Shown: positions 8,408-18,600 of the stretch, one piece after another
Numbering within the stretch: position 1 is the stretch's first letter
Layout of the letters: the number at the start of each line of letters is the position of its first letter
Assembly: GCF_030815255.1 (NCBI RefSeq)
Contig: NZ_JAUSWN010000009.1
Coordinates: 1 to 64,000 of the forward strand
Source of the DNA: Hathewaya limosa
GTDB taxonomy: Bacteria > Bacillota > Clostridia > Clostridiales > Clostridiaceae
DNA: 64,000 bases
Direction of reading: 5' to 3'
Notes under the pieces: generated by a model
Told to the model about the DNA's origin: nothing
Databases searched by the model: none
The model's input: the letters and a program-made list of their open reading frames with translations, nothing else
Position numbers and translations under genes: made by a program

Positions 8408-9127
8408 CTATTTACTTTCTCTAAAATAATCTGCAAGAGAAACGTATTTTTTATTTTTAATAATATACATTTCTTTTCTTTTTATATCTACAAATTTATC
8501 TTTATCCATAAAATCTGTATTATTTATTATGTACTCACTTAATAATTGTGGTGATAAGTTCTCTTTAGATCCACAACTAACTAAAACTTGCAATATAAAT
8601 TGTTCATCTTTAAGCCAATACTTAATTTCTTTAATTTGTGGTTTTATGTTTACTAACTTTTCACCACTTTTACTCTTTTTTAATATTTCCCATTTTTCAT
8701 TTTTTAGAAGTTGAGAAAATTTTTCTTCAACATTATTAGTATTTGAACATACAAATTTTATAGTATAGCTAGCAGCTTCTATTGCAGCCATAGCCTGTGG
8801 AAGTTTTTTTTGACCTTCTATTCTCGGAACAGCTACTGCTTCTAAAAAAGTAATTCCACTTGGAGCATTTTCATTTAATTTTTTTATAATTTCTTCCTCG
8901 GAAACTTCCTCTAATAATACAAGATCTAAATAGTCTCCCTCTGAATATACTCCGACTGCAAGTGGTTGACCTATAGAAAGAGACATATGAGGATTAAATC
9001 CTTTTGAAAATTCTACTGGAATCTCTGCTCTTCTTATAGTCCTTTGTATAGTTCTCATTAAGTCTAAATGTGATATAAACTTTATATCACTATTTTTTGC
9101 ATACTTTATTAAGTAACGCACCTTCAA
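8408..9127 (-). CDS. TIGR03936-type radical-SAM-associated protein (DUF2344)
   Basis: This 239-residue protein belongs to the DUF2344 family that nearly always accompanies the TIGR03960 radical SAM protein. Its biochemical role is unknown. The family features VRYLIKYAKNSDIKFISHLDLMR and EFSKGFNPHM are present. Translation appears to begin at TTG 9127 after GGGAAG, inside the last 38 bp of the upstream gene, so the two are translationally coupled. In some bacteria this domain is fused to its partner, which fits a shared job, possibly in tRNA or rRNA modification (inference). Confidence 0.85.
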   Translation of the reverse strand: MKVRYLIKYAKNSDIKFISHLDLMRTIQRTIRRAEIPVEFSKGFNPHMSLSIGQPLAVGVYSEGDYLDLVLLEEVSEEEIIKKLNENAPSGITFLEAVAVPRIEGQKKLPQAMAAIEAASYTIKFVCSNTNNVEEKFSQLLKNEKWEILKKSKSGEKLVNIKPQIKEIKYWLKDEQFILQVLVSCGSKENLSPQLLSEYIINNTDFMDKDKFVDIKRKEMYIIKNKKYVSLADYFRESK

Positions 9128-10961
9128 AGCACTTCCCTTCTTTAAAGCTTTTGTTTATTCCGCAATTTGCACATTTTTGTCTACAGTCTGGTGTAACTTC
9201 AACATTTTTAGCTTTCTCATTTTCTCTTATTAAAAATTCTTTACTAACACCAACATCTATGAAATCCCAAGGTAATATTTCCTCATATGAACGTTCCCTG
9301 TATGCATAGAACTCTGGATCTATGTTACACTCTTCAAAAGCTTCTTTCCATATTTCAAAATTGAAATATTCACTCCATCCATCAAACTTAGCGCCTTTTT
9401 CATGTGCTTTTAAAAGTACATCACAGACTCTTCTATCTCCTCTAGCAAATACCGCTTCCATAAAGCTCACTGGTGATTCATGCCAATTATAGCATATAGA
9501 ACGACTCTTGATTTTACTATTTAATTGTCCAATTTTTTCTTTAACACTTTCCATTCTTTCTTGTGGTGCCCATTGGAATGGTGTAAATGGTTTTGGAACA
9601 AATATAGAAGTACTAATAGTAACCTTTAATCCTCTTTTTCTTTCATTCTTAGGAAGATTAAAATATTGATCCACTACTTTTTCACCTAAATCTGCAATAC
9701 CTAAAACATCTTCCATAGTTTCATTTGGAAGTCCCACCATAAAATAAAGTTTAACCGTAGCCCATCCTGCTCTAAATGCACAACTTACAGATTTTATTAA
9801 ATCCTCTTCTGTAACTCCTTTATTTATGATATCTCTCATTCTTTGAGTTCCCGCTTCTGGAGCTAATGTTAACCCTGATTTTCTAACTTTTTGTATTTCA
9901 TTTAATATATCAACAAATAAGGAATCTATTCTAATAGATGGAAGTGATACCCCTATTTTCTTTTCTCCATATCTTTCTATAAATTGAGATATTAAATTTT
10001 CAATATTAGAGTAATCACAGATACTTAAAGAAATTAAAGAAACTTCATTATATCCTGTACTTTTTATTAAACCTTCAACCTGTTCTAAAAGTTTTTCCGT
10101 AGATTTTTCTCTAACTGGTCTATAAATCATACCTGCTTGACAAAATCTACACCCTCTTGTACATCCTCTAAAAGTTTCTAAGGTTATTCTATCATGTACT
10201 ACTTCTGTATATGGAACTAATAATTTATCTGGGAAAGGAGCTTCTGTAAAGTTAGTTAAAATTCTTTTTTTAACCTTAGCTGGAACATCTTCATATTTAG
10301 GTTTAAATTCTTTAATTGTTCCATCCTCGTTATAACTAACATCATAAAGACTTGGTACATATATCCCTTCAATTTTAGCAAGTTCTCTTAAAAGCCATTG
10401 TTTATCTTTATGCTCTTTTTTATATATTTTAAGTACATCTAAAACGTCATTTAATTCTTCTTCTCCCTCACCTAATGCAAAAAAGTCTGCTACAGCATAT
10501 AAAGGTTCAGGATTATATGCACAAGGTCCCCCGAAGAACACTATAGGATCCTCTTCTGTTCTATCCTCTGCCTTCAAAGGAATATTACTCATACTAAGCA
10601 TATTTAAAATATTTGTATAGCTCATTTCATATTGAAGTGTAAAAGCCATAATATCAAATTTACTTAATGAGTCCTTAGTTTCTAGGGTAAATAATGGTAT
10701 ATTATTTTTTCTTAGTTCTGCTTCCATATCAGGCCATGGTGCATAACATCTTTCACAATATGTATCTTCTCTTTCATTTAATGTATAATAAAGGATTTTG
10801 CTTCCTAAATGAGACATACCAACTTCATAAACATCAGGAAAACAAAAAGCAAAACGAATATCAACGTTATCTTTATCTTTAACCACAGAATTAAATTCTC
10901 CACCTATATATCTAGCAGGTTTTTCTACCTTGTATAAAATGTGGTCAGAAATTTTGTTCAT
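9090..10961 (-). CDS. TIGR03960-type B12-binding-domain radical SAM protein
   Basis: This 623-residue protein has an N-terminal B12-binding-like Rossmann region (about residues 30-180) and a radical SAM core with CTRGCRFC, the CxxxCxxC ligands of the 4Fe-4S cluster. Several further Cys residues (CRQKCANCG) near the C terminus may bind a second metal centre. The precise reaction is not established for the family. AAGGAGG precedes the ATG at 10961. Its 3' end overlaps the DUF2344 gene by 38 bp. Confidence 0.9.
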   Translation of the reverse strand: MNKISDHILYKVEKPARYIGGEFNSVVKDKDNVDIRFAFCFPDVYEVGMSHLGSKILYYTLNEREDTYCERCYAPWPDMEAELRKNNIPLFTLETKDSLSKFDIMAFTLQYEMSYTNILNMLSMSNIPLKAEDRTEEDPIVFFGGPCAYNPEPLYAVADFFALGEGEEELNDVLDVLKIYKKEHKDKQWLLRELAKIEGIYVPSLYDVSYNEDGTIKEFKPKYEDVPAKVKKRILTNFTEAPFPDKLLVPYTEVVHDRITLETFRGCTRGCRFCQAGMIYRPVREKSTEKLLEQVEGLIKSTGYNEVSLISLSICDYSNIENLISQFIERYGEKKIGVSLPSIRIDSLFVDILNEIQKVRKSGLTLAPEAGTQRMRDIINKGVTEEDLIKSVSCAFRAGWATVKLYFMVGLPNETMEDVLGIADLGEKVVDQYFNLPKNERKRGLKVTISTSIFVPKPFTPFQWAPQERMESVKEKIGQLNSKIKSRSICYNWHESPVSFMEAVFARGDRRVCDVLLKAHEKGAKFDGWSEYFNFEIWKEAFEECNIDPEFYAYRERSYEEILPWDFIDVGVSKEFLIRENEKAKNVEVTPDCRQKCANCGINKSFKEGKCFEGALLNKVCKK

Positions 10962-11026
10962 CTATATTCCTCCTTAAGTTTTTTACATCTTTTTATTTTA
11001 TCACATAAAGTATGTTTTACAAAACA

Positions 11027-11887
11027 TTATTTGTTTCCTATATTAGATTCATCTTCTACAAATTCCTCAAGAGTTATATTACCATATTTTTTAAGTGCAT
11101 CAATAATTTCATCCTCATATATTATATCCATAACACACATTTCTTCATCTAATACAAGAAATACGTTATATTTATTTTTATCAATAAGTTCTAAAGCTTT
11201 TAATAAGTTGCTTTTATAGTAAATAGATATACTTTTATTTTCTAAATATCCTCTTCTTATAAATTTACCTTTTTTCTTCACAATATCCCCCATAATTATA
11301 TATGACACCCTTTCCCTTTCTTTAAGTGATGTTGTTATAACTAATAGCGCTATTAATCCTATACTTATACCTCTGTATCCCTTAAAAAAACATAAAAAAT
11401 ATAAAAAACATAGTAAACACCCTATCACTACGCTTACATTTAAAGTTATTTTATTAGCTCTTCTGTATAACATTTTTAAAGATAAAAAATCCCTTAAAAT
11501 TCTAGCCCCATCTAAGGGAAATGCAGGAATCAAATTAAAAATTCCTAAAACTAAATTGCAAATACAAAATCTATAACAAAAATTAACTTTAAACTTGTAA
11601 TATATAAAATAAAATACCAAAGCCAATATAATATTCATACATGGTCCAGCTATAGATATAATAAAATCCTCAAAAGGTTCTGCATCATCTATATCCTGTA
11701 AATTAAGTACTGCTCCAAAAGGTAATAACTTTATTTCGTAAGCAGAAAACCCCAATTTTCTAGCTGCAAAGTAATGAGTTAATTCATGTAAAATAATAAA
11801 AATTAGAGAGATAAATATCTCTCCTCTAAACCCAAACAACAATAAGAGTAATACATATAAGGCAAATGATTTGGAAAATTTTATCAA
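11027..11887 (-). CDS. spoIVFB: SpoIVFB-type M50 site-2 membrane metalloprotease
   Basis: This 286-residue polytopic protease is related to SpoIVFB, which cleaves pro-SigmaK in the mother-cell membrane during sporulation. The zinc motif HELTH is at residues 34-38, and the third ligand motif PLDGAR (about 121-126) follows in a later membrane segment. A cytoplasmic C-terminal region (about 190-286) resembles the CBS-like tail of SpoIVFB. The start is TTG at 11887 with AGGAGG 6 nt upstream. The gene upstream encodes a membrane protein in the place of SpoIVFA, which supports the assignment over a generic S2P. Confidence 0.85.
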   Translation of the reverse strand: MIKFSKSFALYVLLLLLFGFRGEIFISLIFIILHELTHYFAARKLGFSAYEIKLLPFGAVLNLQDIDDAEPFEDFIISIAGPCMNIILALVFYFIYYKFKVNFCYRFCICNLVLGIFNLIPAFPLDGARILRDFLSLKMLYRRANKITLNVSVVIGCLLCFLYFLCFFKGYRGISIGLIALLVITTSLKERERVSYIIMGDIVKKKGKFIRRGYLENKSISIYYKSNLLKALELIDKNKYNVFLVLDEEMCVMDIIYEDEIIDALKKYGNITLEEFVEDESNIGNK

Positions 11888-11912
11888 GCTTATCCTCCTA
11901 ATACTTATTAAG

Positions 11913-12401
11913 TTAAATTCCTAAAAAAAAGCTATCTAATTTATCTACCACATATTTTTCTATTTTTTTATTTTTAATTATATCCATCATAGTATTTTCT
12001 TTTAATTCTATGTAACTTTTAATGTCCTTAAGATTTATTTGTGAATATTTTTCTTTATACCTCTCTAAGTAATCTTTTAATCTTACTTCCTTTTTTAACG
12101 TGGTATTACAATAATAATAAATTTTCTTATTTTGTTTTATAGGAACAGCTTTTAAAAAAATAATACATAAAAATAAACATAAAACACAAATCAATTGTCT
12201 TTTAAAGATAATTAAAATTCTCTGTATACTAAAACCTCTAAAATTTTTATTTATATTATAATTGTAGTTATTATAATTATTTCTTAATCTATATTGTCCA
12301 AAAGCTTCCTTATTAAAGGAATCCTTACATTTATAATTAAATTTATTTTTTCTATTAATTCCTCTATAATATTTTTCATAATATTCATTATACGCCCCCA
12401 T
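11913..12401 (-). CDS. Single-pass membrane protein, possible reduced SpoIVFA
   Basis: I do not recognise this 162-residue protein by sequence. It has an Asn/Tyr/Lys-rich cytoplasmic N terminus (about 1-65), one membrane span (about 68-86) and a charged C-terminal part outside. It lies 25 bp upstream of the SpoIVFB gene and downstream of rodA, exactly where SpoIVFA sits in relatives, and the topology matches. It lacks the LytM/M23-like domain of B. subtilis SpoIVFA, so if it is the orthologue it is shortened. AAGGAGG precedes the ATG at 12401. Confidence 0.6.
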   Translation of the reverse strand: MGAYNEYYEKYYRGINRKNKFNYKCKDSFNKEAFGQYRLRNNYNNYNYNINKNFRGFSIQRILIIFKRQLICVLCLFLCIIFLKAVPIKQNKKIYYYCNTTLKKEVRLKDYLERYKEKYSQINLKDIKSYIELKENTMMDIIKNKKIEKYVVDKLDSFFLGI

Positions 12402-12487
12402 TACTCATACCTCCTTTCAGTTTCAAATTATTTTAAATCTCTATTATTTATATTTAAGGACGCATAATAATATGATAAAGTAGCAAT

Positions 12488-12522
12488 AAAAAACTCTAAC
12501 TAAATTTTAGCTAGAGTTTTTT
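12488..12522 (-). terminator. Terminator after rodA
   Basis: The stem of AAAAAACTCTA with TAGAGTTTTTT, extended by CTAA/TTAG, begins directly at the rodA stop codon. Its minus-strand tail is T-rich. Confidence 0.8.
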
Positions 12523-12523
12523 A

Positions 12524-13612
12524 TTAAAAGTTAATTTTTTTCCTTCTCATTCCTATATTTAAAACTAAGGCTATGGCCATAAAATTCGTTAATAGGGAAC
12601 TTCCCCCATAACTTACTAAAGGAAGCGTTATTCCAGTAACAGGCATAATACTTAAATTCATTCCTATATTCTGTAAAATAGCAAATAGAAAATACGACAC
12701 CAGTCCAGATACAATAATAGATCCAAAGATATCCTTAGATGTGGCGGCTATTTTAATCATTCTATACAATATAATTCCATACAGTAATAATAATGCCACT
12801 ACACCTATAAAGCCCCATTGTTCTCCTATTACAGATATAATACAGTCTGTATGAGATTCTGGAACAAATTTTAATTGCTTACCTTTTAAAAAACCTGTTC
12901 CTGTTAATTGCCCTGAACCTATTGCAGTTTTAGATTGTACCGCCTGATATCCATATTGTCCTGACTGCTCAGGATTTATAAATGATGATAATCTTCCTCT
13001 CCAATAAGTAGGCATAACTGACCATACAATAGATATCATTAATACTACTGCAACAAGACCACTTATTATTACCTTTGAATTTAGTCCTGCTATAAAGAAA
13101 ATGCCTAATATTATAAAGAAGCATACCATAGTCATTCCCATATCTGGTTGCTTTACAATAAGTAACATAGGTATTGCTGCATAAAAAATTAATGTAAAAA
13201 AGTTTTTAGGATTATTTATATCCCCTTCCATATCGTCAAGCTTTTTAGCAAGCATTATAATTAATCCTAACTTAGCAAACTCAGCTGGTTGAATGCTAAC
13301 TGGACCTAATTTTATCCATCCTTTTGCCCCATTTACAACGGATCCCATAAATTCATTTAACACAAGCAAAAAAATAGTAAACCAATAAAAGGTACCAGCA
13401 TAATTACTAAGAATTCTATAGTCAAAAATTATTATGCCATATGTTGCTATTAGTGATATTATAAGCCAGGTAAACTGTTTTTGAGCAAAATCTACTCCAA
13501 CTACACTATAAATACTTACAATACCATAACATACAATTAGAATAGTTGTAATAAGCATAACTAAGTCTAGTTCTTTCCACAACTTAGAATTTATCTTTAG
13601 CCTTTCAAACAT
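12524..13612 (-). CDS. rodA: SEDS peptidoglycan polymerase RodA
   Basis: This 362-residue SEDS-family glycosyltransferase has about ten membrane spans and polymerises lipid II for cell elongation with a class B PBP. Family motifs are present: the WIKLGPVSIQPAEFAK loop, the FVPESHTDCI segment with the catalytic-type Asp, and the C-terminal LPLVSYGGSS motif. GGGAG precedes the ATG at 13612. Its presence near mrdA (PBP2) and mreBCD points to RodA rather than FtsW or SpoVE. Confidence 0.92.
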   Translation of the reverse strand: MFERLKINSKLWKELDLVMLITTILIVCYGIVSIYSVVGVDFAQKQFTWLIISLIATYGIIIFDYRILSNYAGTFYWFTIFLLVLNEFMGSVVNGAKGWIKLGPVSIQPAEFAKLGLIIMLAKKLDDMEGDINNPKNFFTLIFYAAIPMLLIVKQPDMGMTMVCFFIILGIFFIAGLNSKVIISGLVAVVLMISIVWSVMPTYWRGRLSSFINPEQSGQYGYQAVQSKTAIGSGQLTGTGFLKGKQLKFVPESHTDCIISVIGEQWGFIGVVALLLLYGIILYRMIKIAATSKDIFGSIIVSGLVSYFLFAILQNIGMNLSIMPVTGITLPLVSYGGSSLLTNFMAIALVLNIGMRRKKINF

Positions 13613-13684
13613 TGCTTTACTCCCTTCAAAAAAATTTACATATAGATTATATCACAAAATATAATAAAAATTTAGCTATAAAAA

Positions 13685-13730
13685 AAGGACTATACAAATT
13701 CATTTAAAATTAATGATTTATATAATCCTT
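13685..13730 (-). terminator. Terminator-like hairpin after minE
   Basis: The imperfect stem of AAGGA with TCCTT, extended by TATA and AAAT pairs, is followed on the minus strand by T7. It separates the min genes from rodA. Confidence 0.6.
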
Positions 13731-13746
13731 ATTTTAAACATAACCC

Positions 13747-14010
13747 TTATTCTTTAATATTTTTTATAGGAATACTAGCAATTAAAGCTGGTGAACTTCC
13801 TTCAATTTCCTCTGTTCTAGTAACCTTAACATCTAATTCTTGTGTATCAATCTCTACATATTTAGAAATTACCTGTAATAATTCTGTTTTTATTTTATCT
13901 AATAATTCAGGAGATACACTTGCTCTATCATGAATTAAAATTAACTTTAATCTATTGGATGCCGTATCTTTAGGGTTTGATTTACTTGAAAAAATCTTTA
14001 ATAAATCCAT
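13747..14010 (-). CDS. minE: Cell division topological specificity factor MinE
   Basis: This 87-residue protein stimulates MinD ATPase and restricts the MinCD inhibitor to the poles. The N-terminal membrane/MinD-binding segment (DLLKIFSSK), the ASNRLKLILIHDR strand and the C-terminal dimerisation part are all visible. AGGAGGAA precedes the ATG at 14010. It follows minD by 10 bp. A MinE-based Min system in a Gram-positive rod is typical of Clostridium, where Bacillus uses DivIVA/MinJ. Confidence 0.95.
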   Translation of the reverse strand: MDLLKIFSSKSNPKDTASNRLKLILIHDRASVSPELLDKIKTELLQVISKYVEIDTQELDVKVTRTEEIEGSSPALIASIPIKNIKE

Positions 14011-14020
14011 TATGTTCCTC

Positions 14021-14818
14021 CTATTTTACTTTAAATATTTTCTTTAAAGCACCCCAAAAACTTGTTGTTTCAGTTTCAAAATTTTGAAACGGTACTTCTT
14101 CACCACAAATTCTTTTTGCAATATTTTTAAATGCTACACCTGCATTAGCTCCTTCATCAAGAACTATAGGTTCTCCCTTATTAGTTGATATAGTAACACA
14201 TTTATCTTCCGGTACAACACCTATAAGTTTTACAGCTAAACATTCTATAATATCATCTACTCCAAGCATATCTCCATTTTTAGTCATTTCATAATTTAAT
14301 CTATTTACTATTACTGCATGATTATTTACACCCTTACCATCAAGCTTACCAATTACTCTATCTGCATCTCTTACTGATGTAATTTCAGGATTTACAACAA
14401 CTACAGCCCTATCAGCTCCAGCTACGGCATTTTCAAATCCTTGTTCTATACCTGCAGGACAATCGATTAAAACATATTCAAAATCTTTCTTTAATTCCTC
14501 AATTATTTTAAGCATTTCCTCTGATTTTATATCATCTTTATCCCTACATTGTGCTGTAGGTAATAAGTATAAATTATCAAAACGTTTATCTTTTATTAAT
14601 GCCTTTCTTAAAGCACATTTATTTTCTATAACATCTAAAAGAGTAAATACTATTCTATTTTCAAGACCCATTAAAACATCTAAGTTTCTAAGTCCAGTAT
14701 CTCCATCAACAACAACAACTTTTTTATTTAATGACGCTAGGGCTGTTCCCAAATTGGCAGTAGTAGTTGTTTTTCCTACTCCACCTTTTCCTGATGTAAT
14801 TACTATTACTTCTCCCAT
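14021..14818 (-). CDS. minD: Septum-site determining ATPase MinD
   Basis: This 265-residue ParA/MinD-type ATPase binds the membrane and recruits MinC. The deviant Walker A motif SGKGGVGKTT is at residues 9-18, DGD and DCPAG provide the other switch elements, and the protein ends in a short amphipathic membrane-targeting helix (FWGALKKIFKVK). GGAGGG precedes the ATG at 14818. It sits between minC and minE in one operon. Confidence 0.97.
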   Translation of the reverse strand: MGEVIVITSGKGGVGKTTTTANLGTALASLNKKVVVVDGDTGLRNLDVLMGLENRIVFTLLDVIENKCALRKALIKDKRFDNLYLLPTAQCRDKDDIKSEEMLKIIEELKKDFEYVLIDCPAGIEQGFENAVAGADRAVVVVNPEITSVRDADRVIGKLDGKGVNNHAVIVNRLNYEMTKNGDMLGVDDIIECLAVKLIGVVPEDKCVTISTNKGEPIVLDEGANAGVAFKNIAKRICGEEVPFQNFETETTSFWGALKKIFKVK

Positions 14819-14838
14819 ACTAAAAATCCCTCCATATA

Positions 14839-15471
14839 TTACAAATATTTATTAGGTAAATAGGGTTCTACAATTATGTTATTATTCTTCACTTTAGCAA
14901 TTTCAGGATATGATGGTTTTTCATCATCTTCCGGAGCTCTAGTTACAATATTTGCAATTTGAAGAATCTGAGGTTGTAATCTTAAAGCTGCAATAAATGC
15001 TTTATCATTCCCTGTAAACCCTGCATGAACCATTCCTTTTAATGTACCTAAAACAATTATATTTCCGGCAGCATATATTTCTGCACCTGGATGAATATCT
15101 CCAACAACAACTAAATTTCCTTGATAATTTATAATCTGACCACTTCTAATTGTTTTTTTAAGAAACTTAGTTCTTCCTTCAACTACTCCATTAAAGATTT
15201 CATCTTTATCTTCTTCTGCATCTTCAAAAATACAATCTTTTATTAAAAACTCTTCAAACAGAATATCTTTTAATTTCCTGATATTTTTATTATCTATGTA
15301 TCTTAAATCTGTTACTATCTTTACGGTACTTCCTTTATAAAATTTCTTTCCCTTAGATAATTTTTTTAAAAGAGATTCTGTCATTTCCTCAAAATCATTA
15401 AAAGCATTCATATTTATAATAACACTTAAACCTTCTCGATTGCCTTTTAAAACAATGTTACTTTTAACCAT
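14839..15471 (-). CDS. minC: Septum-site determining protein MinC
   Basis: This 210-residue inhibitor of FtsZ assembly has an N-terminal FtsZ-binding domain (about 1-100) and a C-terminal right-handed beta-helix (about 110-200) with the GDIHPGAEIYAAGNIIVLG and GTLKGMVHAG repeats typical of MinC. I start it at ATG 15471, where GGAGGG lies 6-7 nt upstream. The frame runs 42 bp further up but without a ribosome site. It is the first gene of minCDE, about 180 bp downstream of mrdA and its terminator. Confidence 0.95.
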   Translation of the reverse strand: MVKSNIVLKGNREGLSVIINMNAFNDFEEMTESLLKKLSKGKKFYKGSTVKIVTDLRYIDNKNIRKLKDILFEEFLIKDCIFEDAEEDKDEIFNGVVEGRTKFLKKTIRSGQIINYQGNLVVVGDIHPGAEIYAAGNIIVLGTLKGMVHAGFTGNDKAFIAALRLQPQILQIANIVTRAPEDDEKPSYPEIAKVKNNNIIVEPYLPNKYL

Positions 15472-15611
15472 AAAAGCCCTCCAAAATAAGTACCTAAATT
15501 TATATTTCAACACAATATTTCAAATTCCTTCTAATTTATAAAATAAAATTTATAATAATATAAACAAAAATATTATTAATTTTATATTATACCTTAAAAA
15601 ATTACATAAAA

Positions 15612-15638
15612 AAACCCGAGATTATACAATCACGGGTT
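15612..15638 (-). terminator. Terminator after mrdA
   Basis: The stem AACCCG.GATT with AATC.CGGGTT around a short loop is followed on the minus strand by T7. It lies 13 bp past the mrdA stop codon and ends the mreBCD-mrdA transcript before minC. Confidence 0.85.
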
Positions 15639-15650
15639 CAAAAATTTGAA

Positions 15651-18600
15651 TTAACCAGTACTCTTGGATTTTTCATCCCCATTAGTTACCTTATTTTTAT
15701 TTTTCGACCTATCAACATTTTTTTCCTTTTCTGTACTTACATTAGTGGTCTTTGATTTTGAATTGCTTATGTCCGTTTCCTTTAATGATGTATTTTGTTT
15801 TTTATTCGTATTATCTTTATTATATTTTCCAGATATTTCTTTGCTTTTATCGGCCGCTTTTTTATCTTTTTCCTCTTTTTCTTTTTTTATCTTCTCAGGA
15901 ACAGTTATATCAGGATATTTAAATTTATAATTTGAATTTTGCTTTAATAACTGTTCTTTAAAATATTGCTCATATATAGCTTTAACAACATCCGCAGCAT
16001 ATGAACCGTGTCCACCATCAAACAACATAACAACAACCGCTATTTCAGGGTCATCATAGGGTGCAAATCCAACGAAATTACCATATGATGTCCTTCCTAT
16101 TTCATCTTGAGTATTACTGAATGTTGCTGAACCAGTTTTACCTCCATTAGTAATTGGGAAATCCTTAAATACTGATGAAGCCGTACCACCTTCACTAACT
16201 TCCTTCATACCTAATTTTACACTATCCACCGTAGCCTTACTTATAGTAGTTTTTCCTAACACTTGAGGCTCTTTAGAATAATCCTTAATAACCTTTCCTT
16301 CAGGATCAGTAATTTTATTTATCATGTGTACCTTATTTCTATTGCCTCCATTAACTAAAGTAGCTACATAGTTAGCTATTTGTAATGGTGTAAACTGATT
16401 TAATCCTTGACCTATAGAAGCATTATATGCATTTGTACCACTTTTTATTTCTCCTCTAGCATCATTTACAGAAGCCTGAATTGCTTCAATCATACTATCT
16501 AAATCTTTCGATGTATATGACTTCTTTTTTAATTCTGGAGAAATATTAATTAATTGACTTAAAAGTTTCTTAATATTCGATCCTATAAGTCCTTTATTTT
16601 TAGATGACATTTCTTTTTTTATTTCTTCAGTTAATTTTTTCTTTGTTTCATTAACTTTGGAATCTTCTTTATCCCTTGGTACAATATCTATACCTTTATA
16701 TTTTATACCCCATATAGATGCCGTACCATTTTGAAGATAATCATATAGTTTTTGGGTATAAACTACTGTTAAAGTTCTTTTACCTGTTTCATAATTATAT
16801 ACCTGCCCAAAGTTTTCATCTAACTCTATGCCAGTGGAATAATTAGGACTATTCTCTGGATCGGCACCTAATCCTAATTGCCATGCATATTTTGCAATCA
16901 TATTAAGCCCTTCCTTAGTTTCTACTCCACCTTTTGCAAAAAGTCTGTCTGCAATATCAAACATATAATAGTTATTAGAATCTCTAAGAGCTTCCTTTAG
17001 ATTTTGATTACCATGACTTGATTTATACAAGTTATATTTCCAACTGGCACCTCTAAATTGTTTATATCTTTTATTATAAGGACCTGCATCATATATTCTA
17101 GTATCTGCAGTAATAACTTTTTCTTCAAGACCAGCTACAGAAGTTACAGGCTTAAATATTGATCCTGGTGGTATTAAAGACTTTGTAGCATAATTATAAA
17201 ATGGTTTAGGATACAAATCATAATTATCCTCTCTTAAAGTTGTATTCCCTTCAATTCCTTTGGACAAAGGAAATAATTTATTCAATAAGTAATCCATTTT
17301 TTTACTATCACTTAGTTTTGAAATATCTTCTCCATTAAATTCTTTTAATCCTAGAAGTTCACTTCTTTTAATATATTCTTCTCCAAATTTTTTCAAATCG
17401 GGATTAAAATATTTTTTATATTCTTCTGGAGATAACTTTCCTGGTGTTGTAAATAAATTAGGATCATATCCTGGCCTACTTACCAATGCTAAAACAGCTG
17501 ATGTTTTTACATTTAGTACAACTGCTGCTCCCCTAGTGGCATTTACTTTATTAGCATCATCTTTTTCGCCAGACGGCTTTCTATCTTTTAATTTTCTAAG
17601 GAAAGCTAATTTATCATCTAAAGCTTTTTCAGCTATTTTTTGAATATCTTTATCTATAGTAAGCTCTATATTATTTCCTGGATAAGGAGTTTGTTCACCT
17701 AATGTTTTAACTTTTCTGCCATATTTATTAGTTTCTATACTTTCTTGACCTTTAGTACCTTTTAAGATATCTTCATACTTTTCCTCAATACCTGCAGCCC
17801 CTATATAATCCGAACTAACGTCGTATCCTTTTTCTTCATATTTTGATTGTTCATTAGAATTAATTTTTCTAATATATCCTAGTATAGAAGAGCCTAAATC
17901 ACCATTTGGATATTCTCTTATAGGTTGTTTTATAATAGATATACCTGGAAGATCGGATTGTAACTGTTCAAATATATATGCAAGTTCTTCTGATAAATCA
18001 TTGGCAATTACTACTGGTTTATATCCTGAAAAACTTTGCATCTTAATCTTATCTTTTATAACCATATAATCTCTTATGGTCTTTAAATTGTATTTAGAAT
18101 GCAAATATTGAACTTTATATGATTTTTCTAATCCGTCCCACTTATTACTTATTTCCTTAGTCCACTTTTCCTCATCAATTGAATCTTTATCTGTTACAGA
18201 TTTCCATTGTTCTTTTATATAATTTTCCTTTGCAAGATCATATATTTTATATGATTTATCTGTAATTAAATTATCAAAAACTTCCTCTGCTGATATAGAA
18301 TTTATTTTTTTATCTATTAGATTATTCTGTTCCTTAGTTAAATCTTCCTTTTTCTTTCCTGGAAACTCAGTTTTTAAAATAAATTCATCTATTCCTCTGT
18401 CTTTTTTAAATCTATTTTCATTCCACCTTTTAGCACTTTCCGCTGATACATTAAATTCAAATCTAAAAGGTTCAATTTTTAAAGGAAAATCATCCTCTAT
18501 AGTAGATTTATTTTCTTTTAAAATATTAAATACCTTTTCCATGGTATTGTAAAATTCTTTTTTACTTTCCTCTGTCTCTGTAAAAATAAGCATAAAACTT

